Under the pieces are notes generated by a model that worked only from the letters and a program-made list of their open reading frames with translations, was not told the origin of the DNA and did no database searches. The translations under genes were made by a program, and so were the position numbers. 17,128 bases of DNA from positions 1-17,128 of the forward strand of contig DBCY01000155.1 of assembly GCA_002293295.1 (NCBI GenBank), written 5' to 3'. Positions 1 to 7,018 of the stretch are shown one piece after another. How positions within the stretch are numbered: the stretch's first letter is position 1; the number at the start of each line of letters is the position of its first letter. The DNA comes from Ruminococcus sp. UBA946 (GTDB lineage: Bacteria; Bacillota; Clostridia; Oscillospirales; Ruminococcaceae).

Positions 1-19
1 GATTTTCGAACACGCCCTA

Positions 20-180
20 GTTTCAGGGCGGGGTGAAAATCCCCACTGGCGGTAAAGTCCGCTAACAAGCAGAGTATATAATACTTGCTTGCCGATACGG
101 TGAAATTCCGTAACCAACGGTAATATATAACATGGCTGAATGAACAGGCTGTTGTCATATTAAGTCCGGATGAAAGAAAC
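20..180 (+). promoter_or_regulatory. FMN riboswitch (RFN element) controlling ribU
   Basis: This is the FMN-sensing aptamer. The sequence shows the conserved blocks of the RFN element in order: an AGGGCGGGGTGAAAATCCCC block (25-44), ACTGGCGGTAAA directly after it, CCGATACGGTGAAA in the middle, and AAGTCCGGATGAAAGAA near the 3' end. The closing P1 stem is GTTTC (20-24) with GAAAC (176-180), and P2 is GGGG/CCCC (30-33/41-44). An intrinsic terminator follows at 208-247 and the riboflavin transporter gene at 289, so FMN binding is expected to end transcription before ribU. The promoter lies upstream of the window. Identification rests on motif recognition, not on a covariance-model search. Confidence 0.96.
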
Positions 181-207
181 GCAACGCGGTCTTCCGCGTT
201 AATTAAT

Positions 208-247
208 CCGCCCGTGAAATCAGTTTGATTCACGGGTGGTTTTGTTT
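208..247 (+). terminator. Riboswitch-controlled intrinsic terminator
   Basis: CCGCCCGTGA (208-217) pairs with TCACGGGTGG (230-239), including one G-T wobble. After a single bulged A the stem continues as ATCA/TGAT around a GTT loop, and the run TTTTGTTT follows. It lies between the FMN aptamer and ribU, where a transcriptional expression platform is expected. A separate perfect hairpin, AACGCGG-TCTT-CCGCGTT (183-200), sits between aptamer and terminator. Confidence 0.88.
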
Positions 248-288
248 ATATTTTATACTTTTTTATTAAGGAAAGGACGGTCATTATT

Positions 289-903
289 ATGAAAGATACA
301 AAAAAAATCAAAAAAGAAAAATTCAGCCTGAGAAGTATTGTTTTAATGGCGATACTGTCGGCAATAGCGGCTGTCGTCATGCTTTTTGAAATACCGGTAT
401 GGTTCGCTCCGGGTTTTTATGAAATTAATTTGTCAGAGGTAATAGTGCTTATAGGCGGATTTGCGTTAGGACCTCTGGCTGCAGTTATTATTGAATTTCT
501 GAAGGTATTGATTAATACGCTGTTTAACGGTACAAGTACCGCGTTTGTGGGGGAAGCCGCTAATTTTATAATAGGATGTACGTTTGTTTTGCCCGCAGCT
601 TTGATTTATCGCAGAATAAAAACAAAAAAAGGCGCATTAGCCGCTTTGGCTGCCGGAACGGTATCACAGGTCATTTTTGCCTGTATTATTAATTACTTTA
701 TCCTGCTTCCCGCCTATTCGTTTTTTTACGGGATGCCTGTCGACGCCTTTATCGGGCAGGGAGCTGAGAAAAACAGCGCGGTGGACAGCTTAGTCACACT
801 TGTGCTTTTTGCGACAGCTCCGTTTAATTTACTTAAAGGAATTGTTTCATCTCTGATTGCCTTTGTAATATATAAACCTCTGTCAAAGATTCTTCATATT
901 TAG
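289..903 (+). CDS. ribU: Riboflavin ECF transporter substrate-binding (S) component RibU
   Basis: This 204-aa integral membrane protein has five to six hydrophobic helices after a lysine-rich cytoplasmic N-terminus. It resembles the RibU/FmnP (YpaA) family: segments such as FAPGFYEINLSEV, GGFALGPLAAVIIEF, EAANFIIGCTFVLP, the LLPAYSFFYG loop and APFNLLKGIV near the C-terminus match the family's conserved stretches, and the length is typical. RibU captures riboflavin and works with the shared EcfT/EcfA1/EcfA2 energising module, which is not in this window. The upstream FMN riboswitch gives independent support for the substrate. The ATG at 289 is preceded by a purine-rich GGAAAGGAC sequence. No clear terminator follows; cdaA downstream has its own promoter. 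Confidence 0.95.
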   Translation: MKDTKKIKKEKFSLRSIVLMAILSAIAAVVMLFEIPVWFAPGFYEINLSEVIVLIGGFALGPLAAVIIEFLKVLINTLFNGTSTAFVGEAANFIIGCTFVLPAALIYRRIKTKKGALAALAAGTVSQVIFACIINYFILLPAYSFFYGMPVDAFIGQGAEKNSAVDSLVTLVLFATAPFNLLKGIVSSLIAFVIYKPLSKILHI

Positions 904-959
904 TATTATATTTTTCACCGGGGTCAGTTACCTTTTTATTGAAAATTCTCAATTTGCCC

Positions 960-988
960 TTGTAATATTTATTAAAAAATGCTACAAT
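960..988 (+). promoter_or_regulatory. Candidate promoter of the cdaA-cdaR operon
   Basis: TTGTAA (960-965) and TACAAT (983-988) are separated by 17 bases, 43 bases upstream of the cdaA start. The match to the housekeeping sigma consensus is good but not perfect, and the surroundings are AT-rich. Confidence 0.55.
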
Positions 989-1031
989 AATAAGGCGGTA
1001 TGCAGGCAATATTATTATTGAGGATGTTTTT

Positions 1032-1961
1032 ATGGATTTTATATACAATTTTGTTCCGTATTTTCAAAGTGTCCTGCCCATTAAGTTTTCGGATATACTT
1101 GATGTTGCGGTTTTATATTTTCTTATTTACAAGGGTATTTCACTTGTCAGGGAAACCAGAGCCGGCGGGCTTATAAAAGGAATAGTATTTCTTGTGGTTT
1201 TGTATTTTATCATGGACTCGGTCGAAATGAAAATTATCGCTTATCTGATGAGGCAGATGTTCGATATAGGACTGCTTGCGATAGTTGTTCTTTTTCAGCC
1301 GGAGCTGAGGCGTTCTCTGGAAAAAATGGGACATTCAAGGGTTTCAAAATTCCCTGTTTTCTCATCCCTTACACATGAAACAACCGAATCGGCAACGTCA
1401 AAATGGGGGATTGCAATCGAAGCGATATGCGACGCCTGCGAAGATTTATCATCGACGGCTACCGGCGCTTTAATTGTTATCGAGCAGGAATTTAAGCTAA
1501 GCGAACAGATTGATACGGGAACCATTATAAATGCCAGCCCCTCAAAGGAAATATTCGGCAATATTTTTTACCCCAAAACTCCTTTGCATGACGGAGCCGT
1601 GATTATCCGCGACGGGATAGTATATGCGGCGGCTTGTTTCCTTCCCAAACCGCAGAAGGAAGAAACTATAAACAAATCTCTCGGTTCAAGGCACCGCGCC
1701 GCAATAGGGATGAGTGAAACCTCGGATGCAATTGTCATTATAGTTTCTGAAGAGACAGGCGCCATATCCGTTGCTGAAAACGGAGTGCTAACAAGGAATT
1801 TTTCAAGGGACAGCCTTAAAAAGCTTCTTCGCTCAAGGCTTTTCCCCGAAAAACCCGCAAAGCAGACCAGGAACCGGAAGCATAAGAAACCCGGCTTGCT
1901 TTCTGATAATGAAAACATAATAAAAAAACATTTCGGAGGAAAAAGAAAATCCGATAAGTAA
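1032..1961 (+). CDS. cdaA: Diadenylate cyclase CdaA (c-di-AMP synthase)
   Basis: CdaA makes cyclic di-AMP from two ATP at the inner face of the membrane; c-di-AMP controls potassium and osmolyte transport and cell-wall homeostasis. The 309-aa protein has three N-terminal membrane helices (about residues 20-38, 46-63 and 75-89), a short linker, and a DAC (DisA_N) domain from about 125 to 270. Both catalytic signatures are visible: the DGA motif (187-189, within LHDGAVII) and the RHR motif (220-222, within GSRHRAAIG). The C-terminal tail (276-309) is strongly basic and longer than in many homologues. An ATG preceded by GAGGAT is the start. cdaR follows 32 bases later, the usual order. Expression is probably from the promoter at 960-988. 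Confidence 0.97.
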   Translation: MDFIYNFVPYFQSVLPIKFSDILDVAVLYFLIYKGISLVRETRAGGLIKGIVFLVVLYFIMDSVEMKIIAYLMRQMFDIGLLAIVVLFQPELRRSLEKMGHSRVSKFPVFSSLTHETTESATSKWGIAIEAICDACEDLSSTATGALIVIEQEFKLSEQIDTGTIINASPSKEIFGNIFYPKTPLHDGAVIIRDGIVYAAACFLPKPQKEETINKSLGSRHRAAIGMSETSDAIVIIVSEETGAISVAENGVLTRNFSRDSLKKLLRSRLFPEKPAKQTRNRKHKKPGLLSDNENIIKKHFGGKRKSDK

Positions 1962-1993
1962 TAAAGTTATACCGCGGAGGATGCAAAGCTTAT

Positions 1994-3310
1994 ATGAAAA
2001 ATTTATTAAGGAATATATCTGCTTTTTTTTCTGGACTGTTCGAGAAAAATTTCTTTATACAGATTACTTCGCTTGTTTCGGCAGTTCTTATATGGTTTTT
2101 TGTTTCGGTGAGCGTTTATTCCACTATTGAGGATGTGTTCTTAATTCCGGTTACGGTGGATATTACCGATACCTACGCGGAAGCCAATAATTATAAGGTA
2201 GTCGAGCAATCGCTTGAATTTGTGACAGTAACCATATCGGGCGACCGCGGACAAATCGGAGGTCTTGAAGCCGAGGATTTTGTTGCCGTAGTATCGGCGG
2301 AAAATGTTTTTTCTCCTGAGCCGTATAATTTGCAGCTTAGTATTCAATGCCTGGAGGAAGTTGAGTTTGAAGTTGAAAAATTAAGCGATTCGGCGGTAAC
2401 AGTAAGCTTTGATGAGATAATCAATAAGGAAGTGCCCGTCAAGCCTTTGATGAGAACATCCGAGGTATCAATAGCCGCAGGGTTTATCTGCGATGAGGAC
2501 GATGTGGCAATATCCCCTGATACCGTTACCGTTACGGGACCCAAGGAGGATGTTGATAAAATCACCAGCGCATATGTCCATATCACCGCAGGCCATGTGC
2601 TGTCCGAAACATATGATTATGTTTCGGAAGAGCTGGTGATTTTAGAGGGCAGAAATGAAATTTCAAATGACGATTTGATTTTCAGCAATTCCAGCTTTAA
2701 TGTTCATATCCCTATCCTGAAAACACAGGTTGTATCACTGGCGGTAAGGATAACAAACGCTCCCGACAGCTTTAACACCGAAGCTTTTACCGAACAGCTT
2801 ATATTTTCCGATTATGAGCTTAATATAGCGGCTCCGGGCGATGAGATTAGTGATATACCCGTAATTGAAATCGGAGCCGTTGATATGCGCGAGGTTGACA
2901 TAGGTTCAGTATTTACCTTTTATACCTCTAACTTCCTGCCCGAGGGTTACCAGAATTTAAGCGAAGTCAATACTATTACCGTTATGTGTCCGAGCAACGG
3001 TCTTGCCAAGGCTCAGATTCATATCAGAAATTCAGCGATTCATATCGTGAACCAGCCTGCCCAGTTTGACTATGAAATCATCGCGTCGGGTCTTACCCCG
3101 TATTTTATCGGTCCTGAGGAAATCATCAGCGAGCTTTCATATATTGACGTTCTGGCACAGATAGATTTGTTCAGCAATACCGATTTAACCGAGGGCGATT
3201 ATAAATTCCCCGTGCTTTTCAGCACTCCCGCTTATGACGACGTATGGTGTATCGGGACTTACGGGACGCTCTCGCCGAAAGCTACGGTAAGCGTTACGCT
3301 CAAGAAGTAA
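1994..3310 (+). CDS. cdaR: CdaA regulatory protein CdaR (YbbR-domain protein)
   Basis: CdaR is anchored in the membrane and modulates the cyclase CdaA through extracytoplasmic YbbR domains. In this 438-aa protein a single membrane helix (about residues 20-42) follows a short cytoplasmic start, and the rest is beta-rich and outside the cell. About four YbbR-like repeats are visible, beginning near residues 48, 142, 240 and 330; VAISPDTVTVTGPKEDVDKI (about 171-190) is a typical YbbR strand-turn-strand signature. The gene lies directly after cdaA. The GCGGAGG ribosome-binding site (1974-1980) is 13 bases from the ATG, somewhat long; the ATG at 1981 abuts it but is out of frame. glmM, which follows cdaR in many Firmicutes, is absent here. 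Confidence 0.93.
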   Translation: MKNLLRNISAFFSGLFEKNFFIQITSLVSAVLIWFFVSVSVYSTIEDVFLIPVTVDITDTYAEANNYKVVEQSLEFVTVTISGDRGQIGGLEAEDFVAVVSAENVFSPEPYNLQLSIQCLEEVEFEVEKLSDSAVTVSFDEIINKEVPVKPLMRTSEVSIAAGFICDEDDVAISPDTVTVTGPKEDVDKITSAYVHITAGHVLSETYDYVSEELVILEGRNEISNDDLIFSNSSFNVHIPILKTQVVSLAVRITNAPDSFNTEAFTEQLIFSDYELNIAAPGDEISDIPVIEIGAVDMREVDIGSVFTFYTSNFLPEGYQNLSEVNTITVMCPSNGLAKAQIHIRNSAIHIVNQPAQFDYEIIASGLTPYFIGPEEIISELSYIDVLAQIDLFSNTDLTEGDYKFPVLFSTPAYDDVWCIGTYGTLSPKATVSVTLKK

Positions 3311-3387
3311 GGTTCTGCGCAAACTTTAAAAGGGAACAAGTTAAGAATGTGCTCTTTCTTAAATATTAATTCAGGAGGCATAAAACA

Positions 3388-3774
3388 GTGTATTCAATAA
3401 CAGCAGCCGTATTATTTTCGGTAATAGCAGTATTGACGCTGCTTGTTGCCTTCGGATTACCGCTGGGTGAACTGACAATGGGCGGTCAGCATAAAATTCT
3501 TCCGGCAAAAATGAGGGTAATGGCAGGGCTTTCGTTTATTATCCAGCTTTTCGCCGTAATAATCATACTTCAGGCGGGAGGGTTTACACGGCTTTGGTTT
3601 ACGTCCGGCACAACAAAAGGGATATGCATTTTCTTTGCCGTATATTTATCGCTTAATACAGTTATGAACGCTCTCTCAAAAAGCAGGAAGGAAAGGTTTA
3701 TAATGACTCCCCTTTCTTTAATAACGGCAATTTGCTTCTGGGTTACGGCTGTTTCATTGCAGATACACGTATAG
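3388..3774 (+). CDS. Small four-helix membrane protein, function unknown
   Basis: This 128-aa protein has four hydrophobic segments (roughly residues 3-23, 47-65, 74-92 and 108-125). Between the first two lies a loop with GLPLGELTMGGQHKILPAKM, a pattern I associate with a family of small uncharacterised Firmicutes membrane proteins (glycine-rich loop, then LPxKxR). No catalytic motif is apparent. It starts with GTG at 3388, supported by AGGAGG at 3373-3378; no in-frame ATG is better placed. It lies 77 bases after cdaR on the same strand with no clear terminator between, so co-transcription with cdaAR is possible. A role with c-di-AMP or the cell envelope would be guesswork. Confidence 0.8.
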   Translation: MYSITAAVLFSVIAVLTLLVAFGLPLGELTMGGQHKILPAKMRVMAGLSFIIQLFAVIIILQAGGFTRLWFTSGTTKGICIFFAVYLSLNTVMNALSKSRKERFIMTPLSLITAICFWVTAVSLQIHV

Positions 3775-3830
3775 CACAGAGGATAAGCAACCCGGCCGCA
3801 GTTTCTGCCGGACAACGGAGATTACTTGCA

Positions 3831-4463
3831 ATGTATAAAAAAATTCTGCCTCTCTTATTAGTATTCGTCTTTTTGATATGCGGATGCAATGAGGATGATA
3901 TTCCCGAAGAATCAACGGTAACCGAAACGGTTACGACTGTTGACGATGACTCAAAAATCCTCGTCCAGCCGTGGAGGCTTGCCGATGTTTACGCTTCCGT
4001 GCGCTTTGACGGCGTAAACACGGGATTCCCGTTTACACTTGACATTCTCAACGGCTTTAATGACGGGTATAGTATGGAAGTTCAGGAGTTATCATCAGGA
4101 ACAGCGTCAGGGTTTATAAACACGCCCTTTTCCGGAAGTTTTTATTTTGAGATAAAGGATGAAGAGCTTAGTGAGCTTTACGAAGCTTCGGAAGAGTCAG
4201 GAGGTTCTGCGCCTGATTTATCTGATTTTTATGTTGATACGGCCTTTTTTCCCGAGGCGGACGGCATTCCTGATTTTGAGATTTACGGCGTTACTTTTAA
4301 TAGTTTTTATAAGGATGTAAAAGGGATATTCGGTATCCCGGACGAAACCAAAGGCGACGTCGAGGGGGGAAGCTTTTCACTTTCATACCGCCGTAATGAT
4401 ACAAAATATATAATGTTTTTATTTGAATATCATACAGTTTCGGCAGTTTTCATAAAAAACTGA
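3831..4463 (+). CDS. Putative lipoprotein, function unknown
   Basis: The protein has 210 aa when read from the ATG at 3831. That start is chosen because it has ACGGAG 10 bases upstream and gives a clean lipoprotein signal peptide (basic KK, hydrophobic LPLLLVFVFL, then ICGC with the lipidated cysteine at residue 19); the same frame is open further upstream, but that extension overlaps the previous gene and lacks signal-peptide character. The mature part begins with an acidic, threonine-rich linker (TVTETVTTVDDD) and continues as an acidic globular domain with many aromatic residues. I do not recognise the domain. It follows the four-helix protein by 56 bases and ends 7 bases before the -35 of the ribosomal promoter. 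Confidence 0.8.
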   Translation: MYKKILPLLLVFVFLICGCNEDDIPEESTVTETVTTVDDDSKILVQPWRLADVYASVRFDGVNTGFPFTLDILNGFNDGYSMEVQELSSGTASGFINTPFSGSFYFEIKDEELSELYEASEESGGSAPDLSDFYVDTAFFPEADGIPDFEIYGVTFNSFYKDVKGIFGIPDETKGDVEGGSFSLSYRRNDTKYIMFLFEYHTVSAVFIKN

Positions 4464-4470
4464 CAAATAC

Positions 4471-4499
4471 TTGACATAATGAGAATATTGTGGTATACT
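4471..4499 (+). promoter_or_regulatory. Strong promoter of rplJ-rplL
   Basis: TTGACA (4471-4476) and TATACT (4494-4499) are separated by exactly 17 bases, close to the ideal housekeeping promoter. It lies just upstream of the L10 leader, as expected for a highly expressed ribosomal operon. Confidence 0.9.
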
Positions 4500-4504
4500 A
4501 ATTC

Positions 4505-4700
4505 AGTTGTTTAATGACTTTATCTATAGTTTTTTTGTTATTGAATGACAGCTGTCGTATTCTAAAGACAGCAGGTGTGTTTTTGCATATGATATATGCA
4601 TTGACGCGTAAATCCTGCCGAGGAAAAGATTGCTTGAGTATTGATATGTACTTATGCCCTTTTTCGTCTTTGTTAAAACGAAAAAGGTTTTTCTTTTGAA
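4505..4700 (+). ncRNA. Ribosomal protein L10 leader (autoregulatory mRNA leader)
   Basis: This untranslated leader is where the L10(L12)4 complex binds its own mRNA. The conserved core is visible: GCTGTC (4551-4556) pairs with GACAGC (4567-4572), AAGACAGCAGGTG continues into a long stem, and ATCCTGCCGAGGA (4612-4624) closes it, with GCAGG (4571-4575) pairing CCTGC (4614-4618). Inside is a perfect hairpin, TGCATAT-GAT-ATATGCA (4584-4600). The leader ends in an attenuator terminator (4658-4697). Location directly before rplJ agrees with the L10 leader family of Firmicutes. Confidence 0.9.
4658..4697 (+). terminator. Attenuator terminator of the L10 leader
   Basis: CCTTTTTCG (4658-4666) pairs with CGAAAAAGG (4679-4687) and is followed by TTTTTCTTTT. 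It sits between the protein-binding core of the leader and the rplJ ribosome-binding site, so binding of L10-L12 is expected to favour termination here. Confidence 0.85.
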
Positions 4701-4729
4701 TACGTGATTTTTATACGGAGGTGAAATTT

Positions 4730-5239
4730 ATGCCAAGCGCAAAGGTTCTTGAAACTAAAAAGGAAAAGGTCGCAAAGCTTGCCGGACTGATAAAGAACTC
4801 CGCGGCGGGTGTGCTCGTTGATTACAAGGGTATTACCGTTGAGGAGGATACAAAGCTCAGGAGGGAGCTCAGGGCGGCGGACGTCAATTACTTTGTCGAA
4901 AAGAATTCAATGCTCCGCCTTGCGTTCAAGGAAGCCGGTCTGGAAAGCCTCGACTACGTTCTTGAGGGAACGACCGCCATCGCTCTTTCCGAAAAAGACC
5001 AGACTGCTCCGGCCCGCGTTCTCGGTAAGTTTGCCGAAAGCTCTAAGGACAAGTTCAACCTTAAGGCAGGATTTATCGGAGACGAGGTTTATGACGACAA
5101 GGGCGTCACCGCTCTTTCAAAAATCCCGTCCAGGGACGTTCTTCTTTCACAGCTTGTATACGCGCTGCAAAGCCCTGTGCAGAAGCTTGCCGCTACCCTT
5201 AAGGCTCTTGAGGAGAAAAAGGCTGAAGAGGTCGCATAA
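4730..5239 (+). CDS. rplJ: 50S ribosomal protein L10
   Basis: L10 forms the base of the ribosomal stalk and binds L7/L12 dimers through its C-terminal helix; it also represses its own operon. The 169-aa protein starts MPSAKVLETKK and contains the typical SAAGVLVDYKGITVEEDTKL, LRRELR and NSMLRLAFKEAG segments, ending in the helical, lysine/glutamate-rich L12-binding region. The ATG at 4730 is preferred over the in-frame GTG at 4721 because GGAGGTG (4717-4723) is its ribosome-binding site and would overlap the GTG. rplL follows after 63 bases. The expected neighbours rplK and rplA upstream are missing. Confidence 0.97.
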   Translation: MPSAKVLETKKEKVAKLAGLIKNSAAGVLVDYKGITVEEDTKLRRELRAADVNYFVEKNSMLRLAFKEAGLESLDYVLEGTTAIALSEKDQTAPARVLGKFAESSKDKFNLKAGFIGDEVYDDKGVTALSKIPSRDVLLSQLVYALQSPVQKLAATLKALEEKKAEEVA

Positions 5240-5302
5240 CAGACTGTTTGTCTGTTCAAAAATGTAAAATACTAAAATTAATATTAAAGGAGATTAACGA
5301 TT

Positions 5303-5674
5303 ATGGCTTCCGAGAAAATTTTAAAATTTATTGAAGATATTAAGGCTTTGTCCGTTCTTGAACTTTCCGAGCTTGTTGACGCTATCCAGGAGGAATTCGG
5401 CGTTACCGCCGCTGTGGTGGTAGGCACAGGAGCAGCTCCCGCAGCAGCCGCAGAGGCTGAAAAGACTGACTTTGACGTTGTCCTTGTTTCCTTCGGCGAA
5501 AAGAAGATGGATGTTATCAAGGCTGTTAAGGATATTACCGGTCTTTCGCTTAAAGAAGCAAAGGAGCTTGTTGAATCTGCGCCTAAGGCAATTAAGGAAG
5601 GCGCTTCTAAGGCTGACGCCGAAGAGCTTAAGACAAAGCTTGAAACTGCCGGCGCCACCATTGAACTCAAGTAA
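5303..5674 (+). CDS. rplL: 50S ribosomal protein L7/L12
   Basis: L7/L12 forms the flexible stalk that recruits and stimulates translational GTPases. The 123-aa length is typical. The N-terminal dimerisation part (MASEKILKFIEDIKALSVLE) is followed by an alanine-rich hinge (residues about 38-52) and the conserved C-terminal domain (FGEKKMDVIKAVKDITGLSL, KEAKELVESAPKAIKEG, ending GATIELK). An AAGGAG site (5287-5292) supports the ATG at 5303. It is co-transcribed with rplJ and ends at the terminator 5694-5728. rpoB, which commonly follows, is absent. Confidence 0.98.
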   Translation: MASEKILKFIEDIKALSVLELSELVDAIQEEFGVTAAVVVGTGAAPAAAAEAEKTDFDVVLVSFGEKKMDVIKAVKDITGLSLKEAKELVESAPKAIKEGASKADAEELKTKLETAGATIELK

Positions 5675-5693
5675 TAGAATTACTGTGATTATT

Positions 5694-5728
5694 AAAAGGA
5701 CTGCCGTTCTTATCAGGCAGTCCTTTTT
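5694..5728. terminator. Probable bidirectional terminator between rplL and the GerMN lipoprotein gene
   Basis: AAAAGGACTGCC (5694-5705) pairs with GGCAGTCCTTTTT (5716-5728) around a 10-base loop. The A-run on one side and T-run on the other give a U-tract on either strand, so it can end rplJL transcription and also the convergent minus-strand gene that stops at 5757. Confidence 0.92.
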
Positions 5729-5756
5729 GGTTTATCACTCCGGTTTTCGGTATATA

Positions 5757-6851
5757 TCATCTATGTACATCAAATTCCCCGAATGAAAAATGGCTCGCAT
5801 AAACATTTCTTTCGCCGTCAAGCAAAACTTCTATTTTTTCTATTTCCGGCAGGCAGTAAAGGGTTTGAAACAAATTATTATGTAATGAACCGCTTGCAGT
5901 CGAACCCCTGTCAAAATTATATTTTTCATATATGTTCAAATCAACATACAGCTTAGTTCCCTCATACCAAATATCATCAATCATTATTCCGGAATGCTTA
6001 AGCATTTTTTCCTGCATATCATCGGCAAAATTATTAATTGAAACAGTATCATCCGTATACGGCATAAGTTCATAATTAAGCTTTCCGTCTTCGTAATACT
6101 CGTTTAAATCACCGGCGTTATAAAACTTTACGGTAATTTCTTCTTTTCCGGCGAGCGTATGCTTAACGCCGTCGTTCCCGCGTTTTTGTTTGTGAATATC
6201 CACTTTTTCAACCTTGAGCGTCCCGTCTTTATTTTTATTCAGCATATATGAATTAGCGTTTCCGCTTTCATCGGTAAGGACAAGGACGCGGATAGGCGAA
6301 TATTCTGTTAAATAAGCTGAATAATACATTAAAAATCCGCTGTCCCAAGATGAAGGGAACCATATATCAAAAATTTTTCTGCCGAGCCAATAGTATGATT
6401 CATTATCCCAATCCTCGTAATATATTTCATATGACCTTATATCCATCATACGCCCTTCATAAGAAACCGTAATCGTTTCTGAGTTTGAATATAGATTGTC
6501 AAGCCCTATTAATGTGTAAACATTACGGGTTTCAGGTGAACTCTGCTCCGTATTATAACCTAACTCAATATAAAGCGGAATGCCATTTATTGTATCACGC
6601 GGTTCAATTATTTTATTTTCAACAGCTTCAGGATTTTCTGTTGTTTTTCCGGAAGTAACTGCGCTTGCTGATGAAACTGCCGCCGCTGCAGTTACAGCCG
6701 CTGACGCGGTTTTATCGGTAAACGCCGATGTTACGGCTGTTGTCTCTGACAGCTTTTCAGGCATACCAACGGTATTATTATCACAGCCGCCGAATAATAC
6801 TGCGGCTACCGGAAACATAATAAATAAAACTATGTATTTTATATTCATCAT
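5757..6851 (-). CDS. Lipoprotein with C-terminal GerMN-like domain
   Basis: This 364-aa secreted protein has a lipoprotein signal peptide: a hydrophobic stretch ending in LFGGC with the lipidated cysteine at residue 23. A linker rich in Thr, Ser and Ala (about 24-75, low complexity) would span the cell wall. The central domain (about 80-240) is not recognised. The C-terminal part (about 245-355) resembles GerMN: TKLYVDLNIYEKYN, a GS-rich turn (RGSTASGSLHNNLFQTL), then CLPEIEKIEVLLDGE, which matches the PEIxKVxxLVDG end of the family. GerMN domains occur in sporulation/germination protein GerM and in lipoproteins such as LpqB. It stands alone, with its own promoter (6894-6922). Function in spore formation is possible but unproven. 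Confidence 0.83.
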   Translation of the reverse strand: MMNIKYIVLFIMFPVAAVLFGGCDNNTVGMPEKLSETTAVTSAFTDKTASAAVTAAAAVSSASAVTSGKTTENPEAVENKIIEPRDTINGIPLYIELGYNTEQSSPETRNVYTLIGLDNLYSNSETITVSYEGRMMDIRSYEIYYEDWDNESYYWLGRKIFDIWFPSSWDSGFLMYYSAYLTEYSPIRVLVLTDESGNANSYMLNKNKDGTLKVEKVDIHKQKRGNDGVKHTLAGKEEITVKFYNAGDLNEYYEDGKLNYELMPYTDDTVSINNFADDMQEKMLKHSGIMIDDIWYEGTKLYVDLNIYEKYNFDRGSTASGSLHNNLFQTLYCLPEIEKIEVLLDGERNVYASHFSFGEFDVHR

Positions 6852-6893
6852 TTATACCTTTTCTTCCGTTAAAATCTGTAAGATACTAATTTA

Positions 6894-6922
6894 AAGATAC
6901 ACCTTAAACAATAATATGTCAA
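6894..6922 (-). promoter_or_regulatory. Promoter of the GerMN lipoprotein gene
   Basis: Read on the minus strand, TTGACA (6922-6917) and TATCTT (6899-6894) are 17 bases apart, 43 bases upstream of the gene start. The -35 is a perfect match and the -10 matches in four of six positions. Confidence 0.7.
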
Positions 6923-6984
6923 TAGTTTAATTTACTTTGTGATAAATTTGAAATATTACTGTAATTTTTCTGAAATAAGGTAAA

Positions 6985-7013
6985 TTAAAGGGAGCTATAC
7001 TTAAATAGCCCCT
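6985..7013 (-). terminator. Weak candidate terminator after mtaD
   Basis: On the minus strand GGG-GCTA (7012-7006) pairs with TAGC-CCC (6997-6990, one bulged T), followed by TTTAATTTA. The stem is short and the T-run imperfect, but it lies right after the mtaD stop codon at the end of the operon. Confidence 0.45.
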
Positions 7014-7018
7014 TAATG

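Noticed and set aside
4514..4699. 61-codon open frame before rplJ
   Set aside because: It lies wholly inside the L10 leader and its attenuator; the sequence is explained by RNA structure and the frame has no ribosome-binding site.
4809..5267. Long second-frame open frame over rplJ
   Set aside because: Shadow of the highly biased rplJ coding sequence; Arg/Ser-rich composition without domain character.
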